Shown in pieces: positions 44,543-52,759 of a stretch of DNA of 64,000 bases (its first letter is position 1; the number at the start of each line of letters is the position of its first letter). The stretch spans positions 1 through 64,000 of the forward strand of contig JBBDMS010000059.1 in the NCBI GenBank assembly GCA_040878185.1, given 5' to 3'. The notes under the pieces were generated by a model. The model did not search any database and was not told the origin of the DNA. It worked only from the letters and a program-made list of their open reading frames with translations. This stretch comes from JAWXBK01 sp040878185. Lineage in GTDB: Bacteria; Pseudomonadota; Alphaproteobacteria; Dongiales; Dongiaceae. The position numbers were made by a program, and so were the translations under genes.

Positions 44543-47500
44543 ATGCTGACTTCAATCATCCGCTGGTCCGCGCGCAATGTGCTGATTGTGGTTTTTACCA
44601 CGGGCTTCATCGCCTTGCTGGGGGTATACGCGGTCCTTCATACACCGCTCGATGCCATTCCCGATCTCTCGGACACTCAGGTTATCGTCTATACGGAATT
44701 TCCCGGCCAGGCCCCGCAGGTCGTCGAGGACCAGGTAACCTTTCCACTGACCACGGCAATGATTGCCGTGCCGGGCGCTCGCGCTGTTCGCGGATTCTCA
44801 TTTTTCGGTACATCGTTCGTGTACATCATTTTCGAGGATGGGACCGATCTGTACTGGGCGCGCAGCCGTGTCCTCGAGTATCTCAGCTTTGCGTCCGGCA
44901 ATTTGCCCCGAAGCGTGACACCGACGCTCGGCCCCGACGCGACCGGTGTCGGATGGATTTATGAATACGCGCTGACCGGCACCCGGCAAAACCTTGCCGA
45001 GTTGCGCACGCTGCAGGACTGGTATCTGCGCTATCAGCTCGCGGCAGTCGGCGGTGTCTCCGAGATTGCGAGTGTCGGGGGCTTCGTCCAGCAATATCAG
45101 ATCACCATCGACCCGACGCGCCTTCGATCGTTCGGATTCAGCTTGCAGGATGTCCGCGCGGCGATCGAAGCCAGCAATATGGAAGTCGGAGGAAGGTCGG
45201 TCGAGCTCAGCGAGCGCGAATACATCGTTCGCGGCAGCGGATACGTGACAAGCCTCGCGGACCTCGCAGCAATTCCCCTGATGGCCAGCAACGGCACGCC
45301 GGTTTCGCTGGGCGATATTGCCCGCATCGAACTGGGGCCGGACGAACGCCGGGGGATTGCCGAGATGGGCGGCGTCGGCGAGGTCGCCGCCGGCATCGTC
45401 GTTCAGCGGTTCGGAGGGAACGCGCTCGGTGTTATCGATGATGTCAAACGACAACTGGCCGCGCTGATGCCTTCGCTGCCGGACGGCGTATCGATCGAAA
45501 CGGTCTATGACAGATCGGAACTGATCGTGCGCGCCATTGAGACGCTGCGTGTAACCCTGCTGGAAGAAAGTGCCATCGTCGCACTCATCTGCTTCCTGTT
45601 TCTGCTTCATGCGCGCAGCGCGCTGGTGGCGATTGTGACACTGCCGGCCGGCATTCTGATGGCATTTGGCGCCATGTATCTTCTCGGCATCAGCTCGAAC
45701 ATCATGAGCCTCGGCGGGATCGCCATCGCGATTGGCGCAATGATCGATGCTGCGATCGTCATGATCGAGAATGCGCACAAGCATCTGGAGCGTGCGCAGC
45801 CCGGTCAGCCCCGCGCCGAGATAATCCTCAAGGCGGCGGCCGAAGTGGGGCCGGCTTTGTTCTTCAGCTTGCTGATCGTCACCGTCTCGTTTCTGCCGGT
45901 CTTTTCGCTGGAGGCGCAGGAAGGCCGCCTGTTCAAGCCCTTGGCATTTACCAAGACATTTTCGATGGCAGCGGCCGCGATACTTTCCGTGACGCTGGTT
46001 CCCGCACTCATGGTGATTTTCATTCGCGGCCGGATCGTGCCGGAGCGCAAAAACCCGATCAACCGCGCCCTGATCGCAATCTACCGACCGATCATCCGGG
46101 GAACGCTCCGCGCACGCCCCCTTGTTCTCGTGTTGAGTATCGTCGCTCTGGCAGCAACCTTGATTCCGTTTCGCCAGCTCGGCACCGAGTTCATGCCGAA
46201 TCTCAACGAGGGTGCACTTCTGTACATGCCGACGACGCTTCCCGGTATCTCCGTCACTCAGGCGGCCCAACTCGTTCAGACGCAGAACAAGATCATCAGC
46301 ACGTTTCCAGAGGTCCTGTCTGTTTTCGGTAAGGCTGGCCGTGCGGAAACCGCAACCGACCCCGCACCGATGGAGATGATCGAGACGGTCATCAATCTCA
46401 AGCCGGAATCCGAATGGCGGCCTGGGGTTTCGCTTGACGATCTGATTGTCGAAATGGATCGCGCGCTGCAACTGCCCGGCGTCAGCAATGCCTGGACGAT
46501 GCCGATCAAGGCGCGGATCGACATGTTATCGACGGGCATTCGCACGCCGGTCGGCATCAAGATACTCGGCGAGGACCTCGCGGAGATGGACAAGCTGGCG
46601 CGCGAGATCGAGGCCGTCCTGAAGACGGTTCCCGGCACGACGAGCGCCTATTCGGAGCGCGTAACTGGCAGCTACTACATGACAATCGAGCCGGATCGCG
46701 TGGCGCTGGCACGATATAATTTGTCCATCGCGGATGTGCAATCGACTGTGGCGATGGCTCTGGGCGGAGAATCGATCACCCAGGTCGTCGACGGGCGGCA
46801 AAGATTTGACGTCATTCTCCGCTATCCGCGCGAACTGCGCGCGGACCCCGACGCCATCGGCAACATGCTGATCCACAGTTCGGATGGCATGAGCATCCCG
46901 CTGGCCCAGGTGGCAAACATCACGTTATCGGAAGGACCGTCGAGCATCCGAACCGAGAACGCGCAGCTGGCGCTGTATGTCTTCGTCGATTTCAGGGGCG
47001 TAGACATCGGGAGTTATGTCGAGGAAGCGCAACGCATGGTTACCGAAAATGTGGAGGTCCCGACAGGTTACAGCCTGGTATGGAGCGGACAGTTCGAATA
47101 TCTGGAGCGCGCGAAGGCGCGCCTTGTCATTGTTGTTCCGTTAACATTGCTGACGATTTTTCTACTTTTGTATCTGTATTTCCGGCGCATTACCGAAACG
47201 CTGATTGTCATGCTCTCATTGCCATTTGCCATGATCGGCGGCGTCTGGTTCCTGGCTTTGATGGATTTCGACCTGAGTGTGGCGGTGGTCGTGGGGTTCA
47301 TCGCCTTGGCGGGCGTTGCGGCGGAAACCGGCATCGTCATGTTGCTGTATCTCGACAATGCAACGAAGGCCGTGCTGGCAGAGCGGGCGAAACGCGGAGA
47401 GCGTCCGACCGTCGGCGATCTGGCGGCCGCGATCGAGTACGGATCGGTCGAGCGGGTTCGACCGAAACTGATGACGGTATTTGCCATCGTGGCGGGGCTT

Positions 47501-47680
47501 GTGCCGATCCTGTGGAATCATGGAACGGGATCCGAAGTCATGCAACGGATTGCCGCGCCCATGATTGGTGGCATGATCTCTTCGACGATACTGACATTGA
47601 TCGTCATCCCTGCTCTGTACAGCGTCGTGAAGACGCGCGCGTTTCGGCGAGACAGGAATCCGGATCCCATGATAAATTAG
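44543..47680 (+). CDS. cusA: Cu(I)/Ag(I) RND efflux pump
   Basis: 1045 residues, full HME-RND length with twelve membrane segments and two large periplasmic loops. The methionine triad that binds Cu(I)/Ag(I) in E. coli CusA (573, 623, 672 as I recall) is conserved as M562 (LLYMPTTLPG), M612 (DPAPMEM) and M661 (RIDMLSTGIRTPVG), with the same 50 and 49 residue spacings. This favours Cu/Ag over Zn/Co/Cd. A membrane Asp occurs in AIGAMIDAAIVMIENAHKH. No cusC or cusF follows. Sampled lines are about 57% GC, below the 65% of nearby core genes. Confidence 0.95.
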   Translation: MLTSIIRWSARNVLIVVFTTGFIALLGVYAVLHTPLDAIPDLSDTQVIVYTEFPGQAPQVVEDQVTFPLTTAMIAVPGARAVRGFSFFGTSFVYIIFEDGTDLYWARSRVLEYLSFASGNLPRSVTPTLGPDATGVGWIYEYALTGTRQNLAELRTLQDWYLRYQLAAVGGVSEIASVGGFVQQYQITIDPTRLRSFGFSLQDVRAAIEASNMEVGGRSVELSEREYIVRGSGYVTSLADLAAIPLMASNGTPVSLGDIARIELGPDERRGIAEMGGVGEVAAGIVVQRFGGNALGVIDDVKRQLAALMPSLPDGVSIETVYDRSELIVRAIETLRVTLLEESAIVALICFLFLLHARSALVAIVTLPAGILMAFGAMYLLGISSNIMSLGGIAIAIGAMIDAAIVMIENAHKHLERAQPGQPRAEIILKAAAEVGPALFFSLLIVTVSFLPVFSLEAQEGRLFKPLAFTKTFSMAAAAILSVTLVPALMVIFIRGRIVPERKNPINRALIAIYRPIIRGTLRARPLVLVLSIVALAATLIPFRQLGTEFMPNLNEGALLYMPTTLPGISVTQAAQLVQTQNKIISTFPEVLSVFGKAGRAETATDPAPMEMIETVINLKPESEWRPGVSLDDLIVEMDRALQLPGVSNAWTMPIKARIDMLSTGIRTPVGIKILGEDLAEMDKLAREIEAVLKTVPGTTSAYSERVTGSYYMTIEPDRVALARYNLSIADVQSTVAMALGGESITQVVDGRQRFDVILRYPRELRADPDAIGNMLIHSSDGMSIPLAQVANITLSEGPSSIRTENAQLALYVFVDFRGVDIGSYVEEAQRMVTENVEVPTGYSLVWSGQFEYLERAKARLVIVVPLTLLTIFLLLYLYFRRITETLIVMLSLPFAMIGGVWFLALMDFDLSVAVVVGFIALAGVAAETGIVMLLYLDNATKAVLAERAKRGERPTVGDLAAAIEYGSVERVRPKLMTVFAIVAGLVPILWNHGTGSEVMQRIAAPMIGGMISSTILTLIVIPALYSVVKTRAFRRDRNPDPMIN

Positions 47681-47758
47681 GCGCGTTATCCGGTAGCCAC
47701 GCAACGACGTTGAAAGCCCGCAAGACACCGGAGAGCGGCGGGCCACGGAGAACTCCCG

Positions 47759-47956
47759 ATGACCCTCTCCATCCCCTGCAACGCCAGTCGCAGCTTTGCC
47801 TTCGAGCCGGCATCGACGGCCCTGCTCTCGATCGATTTCCAGCGCGATTTCGTCGATCCGGCCGGGTTCTGCGGCAAGTTTCCCGGCGGTATCGATGCGA
47901 CGGCGGCGATCGTGCCGCGCGCGATCCGCGTGCTCGAAGCCTGCCGCGCGGCGGGG
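47759..47956 (+). pseudogene. Truncated 5' copy of the isochorismatase-fold hydrolase gene
   Basis: The first 66 codons (MTLSIPCNAS to RAAG) match those of the intact gene at 49938-50606. I count 13 base differences in 198, only two of them changing residues (N10 to S, R19 to S). After codon 66 homology stops and the frame runs into unrelated low-GC DNA, losing the catalytic Lys and Cys. Upstream similarity extends only over the ribosome binding site. The mostly silent divergence suggests an orthologous fragment from a relative rather than a recent local duplication. Confidence 0.85.
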
Positions 47957-48017
47957 CGAGATTTGGGAGTCCGTATGCGCTACTTGGATCCCACGGACAT
48001 CGCACCATCTTCTACAC

Positions 48018-48023
48018 TATACT
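48018..48023 (+). promoter_or_regulatory. Possible -10 box of the low-GC cassette
   Basis: TATACT at 48018-48023 lies 27 bases before the ATG at 48050. CGGACA at 47994-47999 is a weak -35 candidate with 18-base spacing. The box sits just inside the low-GC DNA, after the pseudogene break. Confidence 0.3.
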
Positions 48024-48049
48024 GTAAGCGTATTGACCAAGGAGAAATT

Positions 48050-48238
48050 ATGAAGAAAGTGTTCACTGGCTCCAGTAGAGATGAAGTGAGGAAACGAGCC
48101 GATCACTGGTGGACGGCACAAGCTGACTTCCGAAAACTCAGAGAGTGGGCGTTTGCGACAGGTGATGATGGTCCACACTTAGGCAATGCTTGCAGGTGGA
48201 CAATCGTCATGTACTACAGCCAAAGCATTTCGAAATAG
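48050..48238 (+). CDS. Unrecognised small protein, 62 residues (low-GC cassette gene 1)
   Basis: It starts MKKVFTGSSRDEVRKRADHW and contains WWTAQADFRKLREWAF and ACRWTIVMYY. It is Trp-rich and basic, with a beta-alpha-beta-like outline. GGAG at 48041-48044 with 5-base spacing is a strong ribosome binding site, which favours a separate gene over a tail of the pseudogene frame that runs into it. No family recognised. Its AT-rich codons contrast with neighbours. Confidence 0.6.
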   Translation: MKKVFTGSSRDEVRKRADHWWTAQADFRKLREWAFATGDDGPHLGNACRWTIVMYYSQSISK

Positions 48239-48389
48239 GGAATGCTACGCGCATTTTCTGTCTTTTCGCATTACGTGCGACGAGCACCATTGTGTCTCGC
48301 GCATTAAACCAGTTTCGGACCAACACTTAATCTGGCTGGCAATATCGCATAGTTGAGCTAGCCAGACCCCTACAGTGCGGGAGTGAGTC

Positions 48390-49214
48390 ATGCTCAACTG
48401 GTTCAAGAGAGGACGTACATCGCGCAAGCCGGCCGCCTCGGTTTCGACTATACCTGAGGCAGCGATTTCATACTTTGATGCCGCAGTTCAAGCTACAGAT
48501 AAGCAATTCGCAGAAATATGGCTCTTCGATCCCGATTGGGTCGGCCTCCTAAGCGTTGCCAGTGAATTAGACCAGATAAACGGAAACACTAAGAAGATTA
48601 GTGAGATAGTAGACACTGTACTTAATGCATTTACTGCCGGTCAAACTGTGGATGTATGTGCATCAGCGCTGTTATTAAAGCACATAGCCAATCAACGGGA
48701 TTCAGAAAACCTAAGGCGAAGTAGTCAAATATCAGAATTTAGACACACTCACGCTCAAAGTAGTAGCGTCAGTACAGAAATTTTTACTAGACAATCAGAA
48801 GCTAGTATCCATCCAGACAATAGAGAACCTGTTGCAACTGATTCTCCGCAAATCGACAAACCGAATCCACATGACCTTCGTACAAACAGTTGGCGTGACA
48901 CCGGCGGCACGGCCGTGCCCGATAGTGCCTTGGGTCGATTGCAGTCGGAGTACAATCACTACAGAATGCGTGGCGGACCACTGGGCAGTGTTGAATGGAT
49001 GAAGTCCGTCAAGAACATTGTTCCGTTTAATGTCACTCACCGGAACCCGCATGATTTTCGTTCAATGAAATGGCGCGATGCTGATGGAGTACCCGTGCCT
49101 GACCATGTCGTGAGTCGATCACAGGGAGAATACAACCATTACAGAATGCAGGGTGGATCGTTGAGCGGCATTGAATGGATGAGATCCATCAGAAATTTTA
49201 GGCCGCGTGAATAA
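48390..49214 (+). CDS. Unrecognised protein with a tandem 60-residue repeat (low-GC cassette gene 2)
   Basis: 274 residues. It begins MLNWFKRGRTSRK, an aromatic-basic N-terminus. Residues 20-100 are helical, 105-155 a Ser/His/Gln-rich linker. Residues 159-218 and 219-270 are two copies of one module: NPHD(L/F)R, then WRD, VPD, QxEYNHYRM, GGxL and EWM(K/R)S. The module is short, aromatic and repeats with a 60-residue period. GGGAG precedes the ATG. No known family or catalytic motif recognised; repeats suggest binding. Counted GC of two lines is 43% and 47%. Confidence 0.7.
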   Translation: MLNWFKRGRTSRKPAASVSTIPEAAISYFDAAVQATDKQFAEIWLFDPDWVGLLSVASELDQINGNTKKISEIVDTVLNAFTAGQTVDVCASALLLKHIANQRDSENLRRSSQISEFRHTHAQSSSVSTEIFTRQSEASIHPDNREPVATDSPQIDKPNPHDLRTNSWRDTGGTAVPDSALGRLQSEYNHYRMRGGPLGSVEWMKSVKNIVPFNVTHRNPHDFRSMKWRDADGVPVPDHVVSRSQGEYNHYRMQGGSLSGIEWMRSIRNFRPRE

Positions 49215-49294
49215 AAACAACAATACACCCGGCTGCATTGACGAAGTGGTTCAAGTAAACGCGCGGGTATCCAGAAGCACTACCGATAGCACGT

Positions 49295-49326
49295 GGCATT
49301 TGGCATGAAAATTCATCATAAATGCC
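49295..49326. promoter_or_regulatory. Nested inverted repeat upstream of cassette gene 3
   Basis: GGCATTT (49295-49301) pairs with AAATGCC (49320-49326), and inside it ATGAA (49305-49309) pairs with TTCAT (49312-49316). The nested symmetry lies between two cassette genes and could be an operator or a weak terminator of gene 2. Confidence 0.35.
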
Positions 49327-49381
49327 CCCCAATATTTGGAATCCGGTTGGTTTTACTTTCCTTGTTCCAATGGAGAAGAAG

Positions 49382-49819
49382 ATGGGCTTGCTCCGCTTTT
49401 TCCGGAAGAAGAAGTCAGATTTAGAATTGCTACAAGAGAATCCTACCTTTCAGACGCTGAATGAATTGTATGCGACAATGAACATTATGTGTGAGGCCGG
49501 TGTTGACGCTGATGAACTCCCGAATGGCGTGGGAGAGTATGGAATTACTCCGTCTAATCCTATTCCATGCAGAACGATTACCGGCAGCACCGCATATCTA
49601 AATCAGCTTCGTGCGACAGATGGAGCCAGGGTCACATATGAAAGAATTGGCTCAGTCACTTCTGGTGTTACGCCGTACCCCGTGGACGCTTACAGAATAT
49701 ATTCGTTAAGCGGAGAAAATTTAGCCACATTGTACTTGTCACCATACCAGAAGCGGGTTTCTGCCAAGCCTCCAACTGGATTCACACTGGCCGGTCAGGC
49801 TTACCGTCGGCGTGTATGA
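49382..49819 (+). CDS. Unrecognised protein (low-GC cassette gene 3)
   Basis: 145 residues. It starts MGLLRFFRKKKSDLELL, again aromatic then basic like gene 2. The body contains GEYGITPSNPIPCRTITGS, a YLNQLRATDG segment, YERIGSV and a C-terminal LYLSPYQKRVSAKPPTGF. This order (NPIP, YLxxLR, GS, VDxY, LYLSPY, PPxGF) resembles a loose group of uncharacterised proteins I cannot name. GGAG at 49372-49375 supports the ATG at 49382. GC of a counted line is 45%. Confidence 0.65.
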   Translation: MGLLRFFRKKKSDLELLQENPTFQTLNELYATMNIMCEAGVDADELPNGVGEYGITPSNPIPCRTITGSTAYLNQLRATDGARVTYERIGSVTSGVTPYPVDAYRIYSLSGENLATLYLSPYQKRVSAKPPTGFTLAGQAYRRRV

Positions 49820-49937
49820 TCTGGGTGACGTGTCGCCGTGAATCAAAGTGTCGTATAGGATATCTGCCGTGCCCTTATCCTCCCGCCGGCAGCTGCAAGA
49901 ATGGCGGACGCCCGCCGGCAATCCGGGAGACCTCTCG

Positions 49938-50606
49938 ATGACCCTCTCCATCCCCTGCAACGCCAACCGCAGCTTCGCCTTCGAGCCGGCGCGGACGGCG
50001 CTGCTCTCGATCGATTTCCAGCGCGATTTCGTCGATCCGGCCGGTTTCTGCGGCAAGTTTCCCGGCGGCATCGATGCGACGGCGGCGATCGTGCCGCGCG
50101 CAATCCGCGTGCTCGAAGCCTGCCGCGCAGCCGGCCTTCATATCGTGCACACGCGCGAAGGCTATAAGCCCGACCGCTCCGACATCAACGCGATGAAGCG
50201 CGAGCGCGGCGTGGTCGGATCGCCGGGTCCGCTCGGGCCGTTTCTGATCTGCGGCACGCCGGGCCAGGCGACGATCGCGACGATGGCGCCGAAGAAGGGC
50301 GAACCCGAATACGACAAGCCCGGCTACAGCACCTTCCATGCGACGACCCTCCATGCGGATCTGCAGGCGCGCGGCATCACGCATCTCGTCATCATGGGTG
50401 TGACGACGCAATGCTGCGTGCACTCGTCGTTGCGCGCAGCGGTCGATCACGGATACTGGTGTCTGACGATCGAGGATTGCTGTGCCGCGCTCGAGCCGCA
50501 ATGGCATCGCGAGGCGATCGATCTCATCTACAGCGAGAATCATCTGTTCGGCTGGGTGACCCAGGCCGACGCGCTGCTCGGCGCGCTCAAGGCGAAGGCG
50601 GCATAA
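49938..50606 (+). CDS. Isochorismatase-fold cysteine hydrolase
   Basis: 222 residues with the Asp-Lys-Cys triad: D26 in SIDFQRDF, K127 in YDKPGYSTF and C160 in GVTTQCCVHSS. The family includes biuret and ureidoacrylate amidohydrolases; the substrate is not evident, though an amide is likely. GGGAGA precedes the ATG by 7 bases. The intact counterpart of the fragment at 47759-47956. Codon use and GC (65% in a counted line) are those of the host genome. Confidence 0.9.
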   Translation: MTLSIPCNANRSFAFEPARTALLSIDFQRDFVDPAGFCGKFPGGIDATAAIVPRAIRVLEACRAAGLHIVHTREGYKPDRSDINAMKRERGVVGSPGPLGPFLICGTPGQATIATMAPKKGEPEYDKPGYSTFHATTLHADLQARGITHLVIMGVTTQCCVHSSLRAAVDHGYWCLTIEDCCAALEPQWHREAIDLIYSENHLFGWVTQADALLGALKAKAA

Positions 50607-50655
50607 CGGCCGACCGGCGGGCGTCCTAGGCGTCGGGCTCGCGATCGCGCGCATT

Positions 50656-50689
50656 GCGGACGACAGGTGCAAGCGGCAGCGCCGCACCG
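50656..50689. repeat. 34-base direct repeat, left copy
   Basis: It matches 52579-52612 with two mismatches in 34 bases and lies before the orphan binding-protein gene, with the partner after it. Read on the minus strand both copies encode ALPLAPVVR, so they may be remains of a gene end. No inverted repeats or recombinase are associated. Confidence 0.6.
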
Positions 50690-50796
50690 ATCTGATCCGC
50701 ATCGCTCGACAACCGCCTTGGCAACGACAGCTAGACCGCGCGGGAACCCCTCGATAGATTGAGTAATCCACAATGAATGACGGGGGGATAAAAACC

Positions 50797-52419
50797 ATGA
50801 AATGGATAGCCATGCTTGGCGCCGGCGCGATGGTGGTCGCAGGCGCGATGAGCGGTTCGGCCTTCGCCGAGACGCCGAAACAGGGCGGCTCGATGATCGT
50901 CAGTTACAAGGAAGACATCACGACACTCGATCCGGCGATCGGTTACGACTGGCAGAACCCGTCGATGATGCAGGCACTGTTCGACGGCCTGATGGACTAC
51001 GAACCCGGCACGACGACCCTGACGCCGGATCTCGCCGAAAGCTACGACGTTTCGCCGGATGGGCTGTCCTACACATTCAATCTCCGCAAGGGCGTCACGT
51101 TTCACAACGGACGGGAATTCACGAGCGCCGACGTGAAGTACACGCTCGAACGCCTCGCCAACCCGCTGACCCAAAGCCCGGGGCAAAGCTATTTCAGCCA
51201 GATTGTCGGCTTTGAAGATTTCGTTGCTGGCACCAGCACAGAGCTGACCGGCGTCAAGACGCCGGACCCGTACACCGTCGTGATCGAGATGTCGCAGCCG
51301 ACGGCGTATTTCCTGAACGTCCTTGCCATGCATTTCGGGTCGATCGTCCCCCAGGAAGAAGTCGAGAAATGGGGCGAGGATTTCGGCCATCATCCCGTTG
51401 GCACGGGCGCTTTCAAGCTGACCGAATGGTCGCTCGGCCGACGAATCGTGTTCCAGCGGAATGGCGAGTATTTCAAGCCCGGCGTTCCGTATCTCGATGA
51501 GATCGTCTTCGAGATCGGACAGGAGCCGAACATCGCCCTTCTGCGTCTGCTCAACGGCGAGATTGACATCACCGGCGATGGCATTCCGCCGGCGCAGTAC
51601 GCCGAAGTGACGACCGGCGCCGACACGAAGGATCTCGTGGTGATCAGCGACCAGCTGCAGACCGGTTATCTGACGCTCAACGTTACCGAGGCGCCGTTCG
51701 ACAATCTTCTGGTCCGTCAGGCCGTGAACATGGCGATCAACAAGGAACGGATCGTGCAGATCGTCAACAATCGCCCGACTGCGGCCAATCAGCCGTTGCC
51801 ACCACTCATGCCTGGCCATGATTCCGGTTATGAGGGCTACGGATTCGATGTGGAGAAGGCGAAAGCGCTGCTTGTCGAGGCGGGCTATCCCGACGGCTTC
51901 AAGACCGAACTTTACGCCATGAACGTCGACCCGAACCCGCGAATTGCCCAGGCGATACAGCAGGATCTCGCTGTCATCGGCATCGAGGCCGAATTGCAGT
52001 CGCTGTCGCAGGGCGTGGTCATTGAAACCGGTGGCCAGGGTGCTGCGCCGATGCTGTGGTCGGGCGGCATGGCGTGGATCGCGGACTTCCCGGATCCGTC
52101 AGGCTTTTATTGGCCGATCCTGAGCTGTGGGGCTGCCGCACCTGGTGGCTGGAACTGGGCCAAGTATTGCAACGAGGCGCTCGACGCGCGTGGCGTCGAG
52201 GCCGACGCGATGGTCGACCCCGCACAGGCGGCCGAACGGATCGAAAAGTGGAGCGGCATCTATCTCGATGTCATGAAGGATCTGCCTTGGGTGCCGATCT
52301 TCAACGATAAGGGTGTCCTGATCCATTCCGACCGGATTGGCGGGGAGAATGTCTACTTCGTTTCGCCCGTTCATATTCCGATCTGGTATGACTATTTGTA
52401 TGCGAAGGACGCGCAATAG
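50797..52419 (+). CDS. Family 5 extracellular solute-binding protein (peptide/nickel type), orphan
   Basis: 540 residues. Signal peptide 1-24 (AFA site), then an SBP_bac_5 fold beginning KQGGSMIVSY and containing LAESYDVSPDGLSYTFNLRKGVTFHNG. No permease or ATPase genes adjoin it, so it must work with a transporter encoded elsewhere. Ligand unknown; proximity to the amidohydrolase may indicate uptake of its substrate, which is inference. A run of six G lies about 10 bases before the ATG at 50797; an ATG at 50773 is less likely. Confidence 0.88.
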   Translation: MKWIAMLGAGAMVVAGAMSGSAFAETPKQGGSMIVSYKEDITTLDPAIGYDWQNPSMMQALFDGLMDYEPGTTTLTPDLAESYDVSPDGLSYTFNLRKGVTFHNGREFTSADVKYTLERLANPLTQSPGQSYFSQIVGFEDFVAGTSTELTGVKTPDPYTVVIEMSQPTAYFLNVLAMHFGSIVPQEEVEKWGEDFGHHPVGTGAFKLTEWSLGRRIVFQRNGEYFKPGVPYLDEIVFEIGQEPNIALLRLLNGEIDITGDGIPPAQYAEVTTGADTKDLVVISDQLQTGYLTLNVTEAPFDNLLVRQAVNMAINKERIVQIVNNRPTAANQPLPPLMPGHDSGYEGYGFDVEKAKALLVEAGYPDGFKTELYAMNVDPNPRIAQAIQQDLAVIGIEAELQSLSQGVVIETGGQGAAPMLWSGGMAWIADFPDPSGFYWPILSCGAAAPGGWNWAKYCNEALDARGVEADAMVDPAQAAERIEKWSGIYLDVMKDLPWVPIFNDKGVLIHSDRIGGENVYFVSPVHIPIWYDYLYAKDAQ

Positions 52420-52759
52420 CGACCGACGCGAACCGGCATGGCGGTTCGGATGCAGGACAGGATCGTCTGCCAACTGGACCCGTGAAGAATATTCCAAAGT
52501 GGGGCCGGTCCTTTCGACCGCCCCCATTGTTTCCAGCGACTGCGAAGGTCGTCACCGTCTGCGGCGCTACGCGATGCGGCGGACGACCGGCGCAAGCGGC
52601 AGCGCCGCACCGCCGCCGGAATGGAAACAGGGGGCCGACTCGATCGGCGTCACGTGCGGGCCGCCTTTGCCGGGGGCGTCTTGCTGGGGCATGGGCGTAC
52701 CGGGTCGGGCGCGCGCATCTGCGATCCCTTGTCCGATCGCGATCGGCGCGCGAACAACG
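52420..52759. other. 340-base gap without a supported gene
   Basis: The gap holds the right copy of a 34-base repeat (52579-52612) and GC-rich sequence. Short frames exist on both strands, including a 68-residue minus-strand frame ending ALPLAPVVRRIA, but none has a good ribosome binding site or recognisable family. It may contain the decayed end of a former gene. Confidence 0.5.
52579..52612. repeat. 34-base direct repeat, right copy
   Basis: Partner of 50656-50689, with two mismatches. The interval between the copies contains the orphan binding-protein gene and nothing else. Confidence 0.6.

Noticed and set aside
44798..46471. Long minus-strand open frame opposite cusA
   Set aside because: Arg/His/Asp-rich antisense composition; cusA motifs are intact on the plus strand.
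47759..48238. One 159-residue fusion gene joining the hydrolase fragment to cassette gene 1
   Set aside because: The frame is open by chance across the junction; a strong GGAG-ATG start at 48050 and the sharp GC change favour a pseudogene plus a separate gene.
48239..49900. Integron attC sites bounding the low-GC genes
   Set aside because: The gaps lack the paired RYYYAAC and GTTRRRY core sites; no integron integrase is present.
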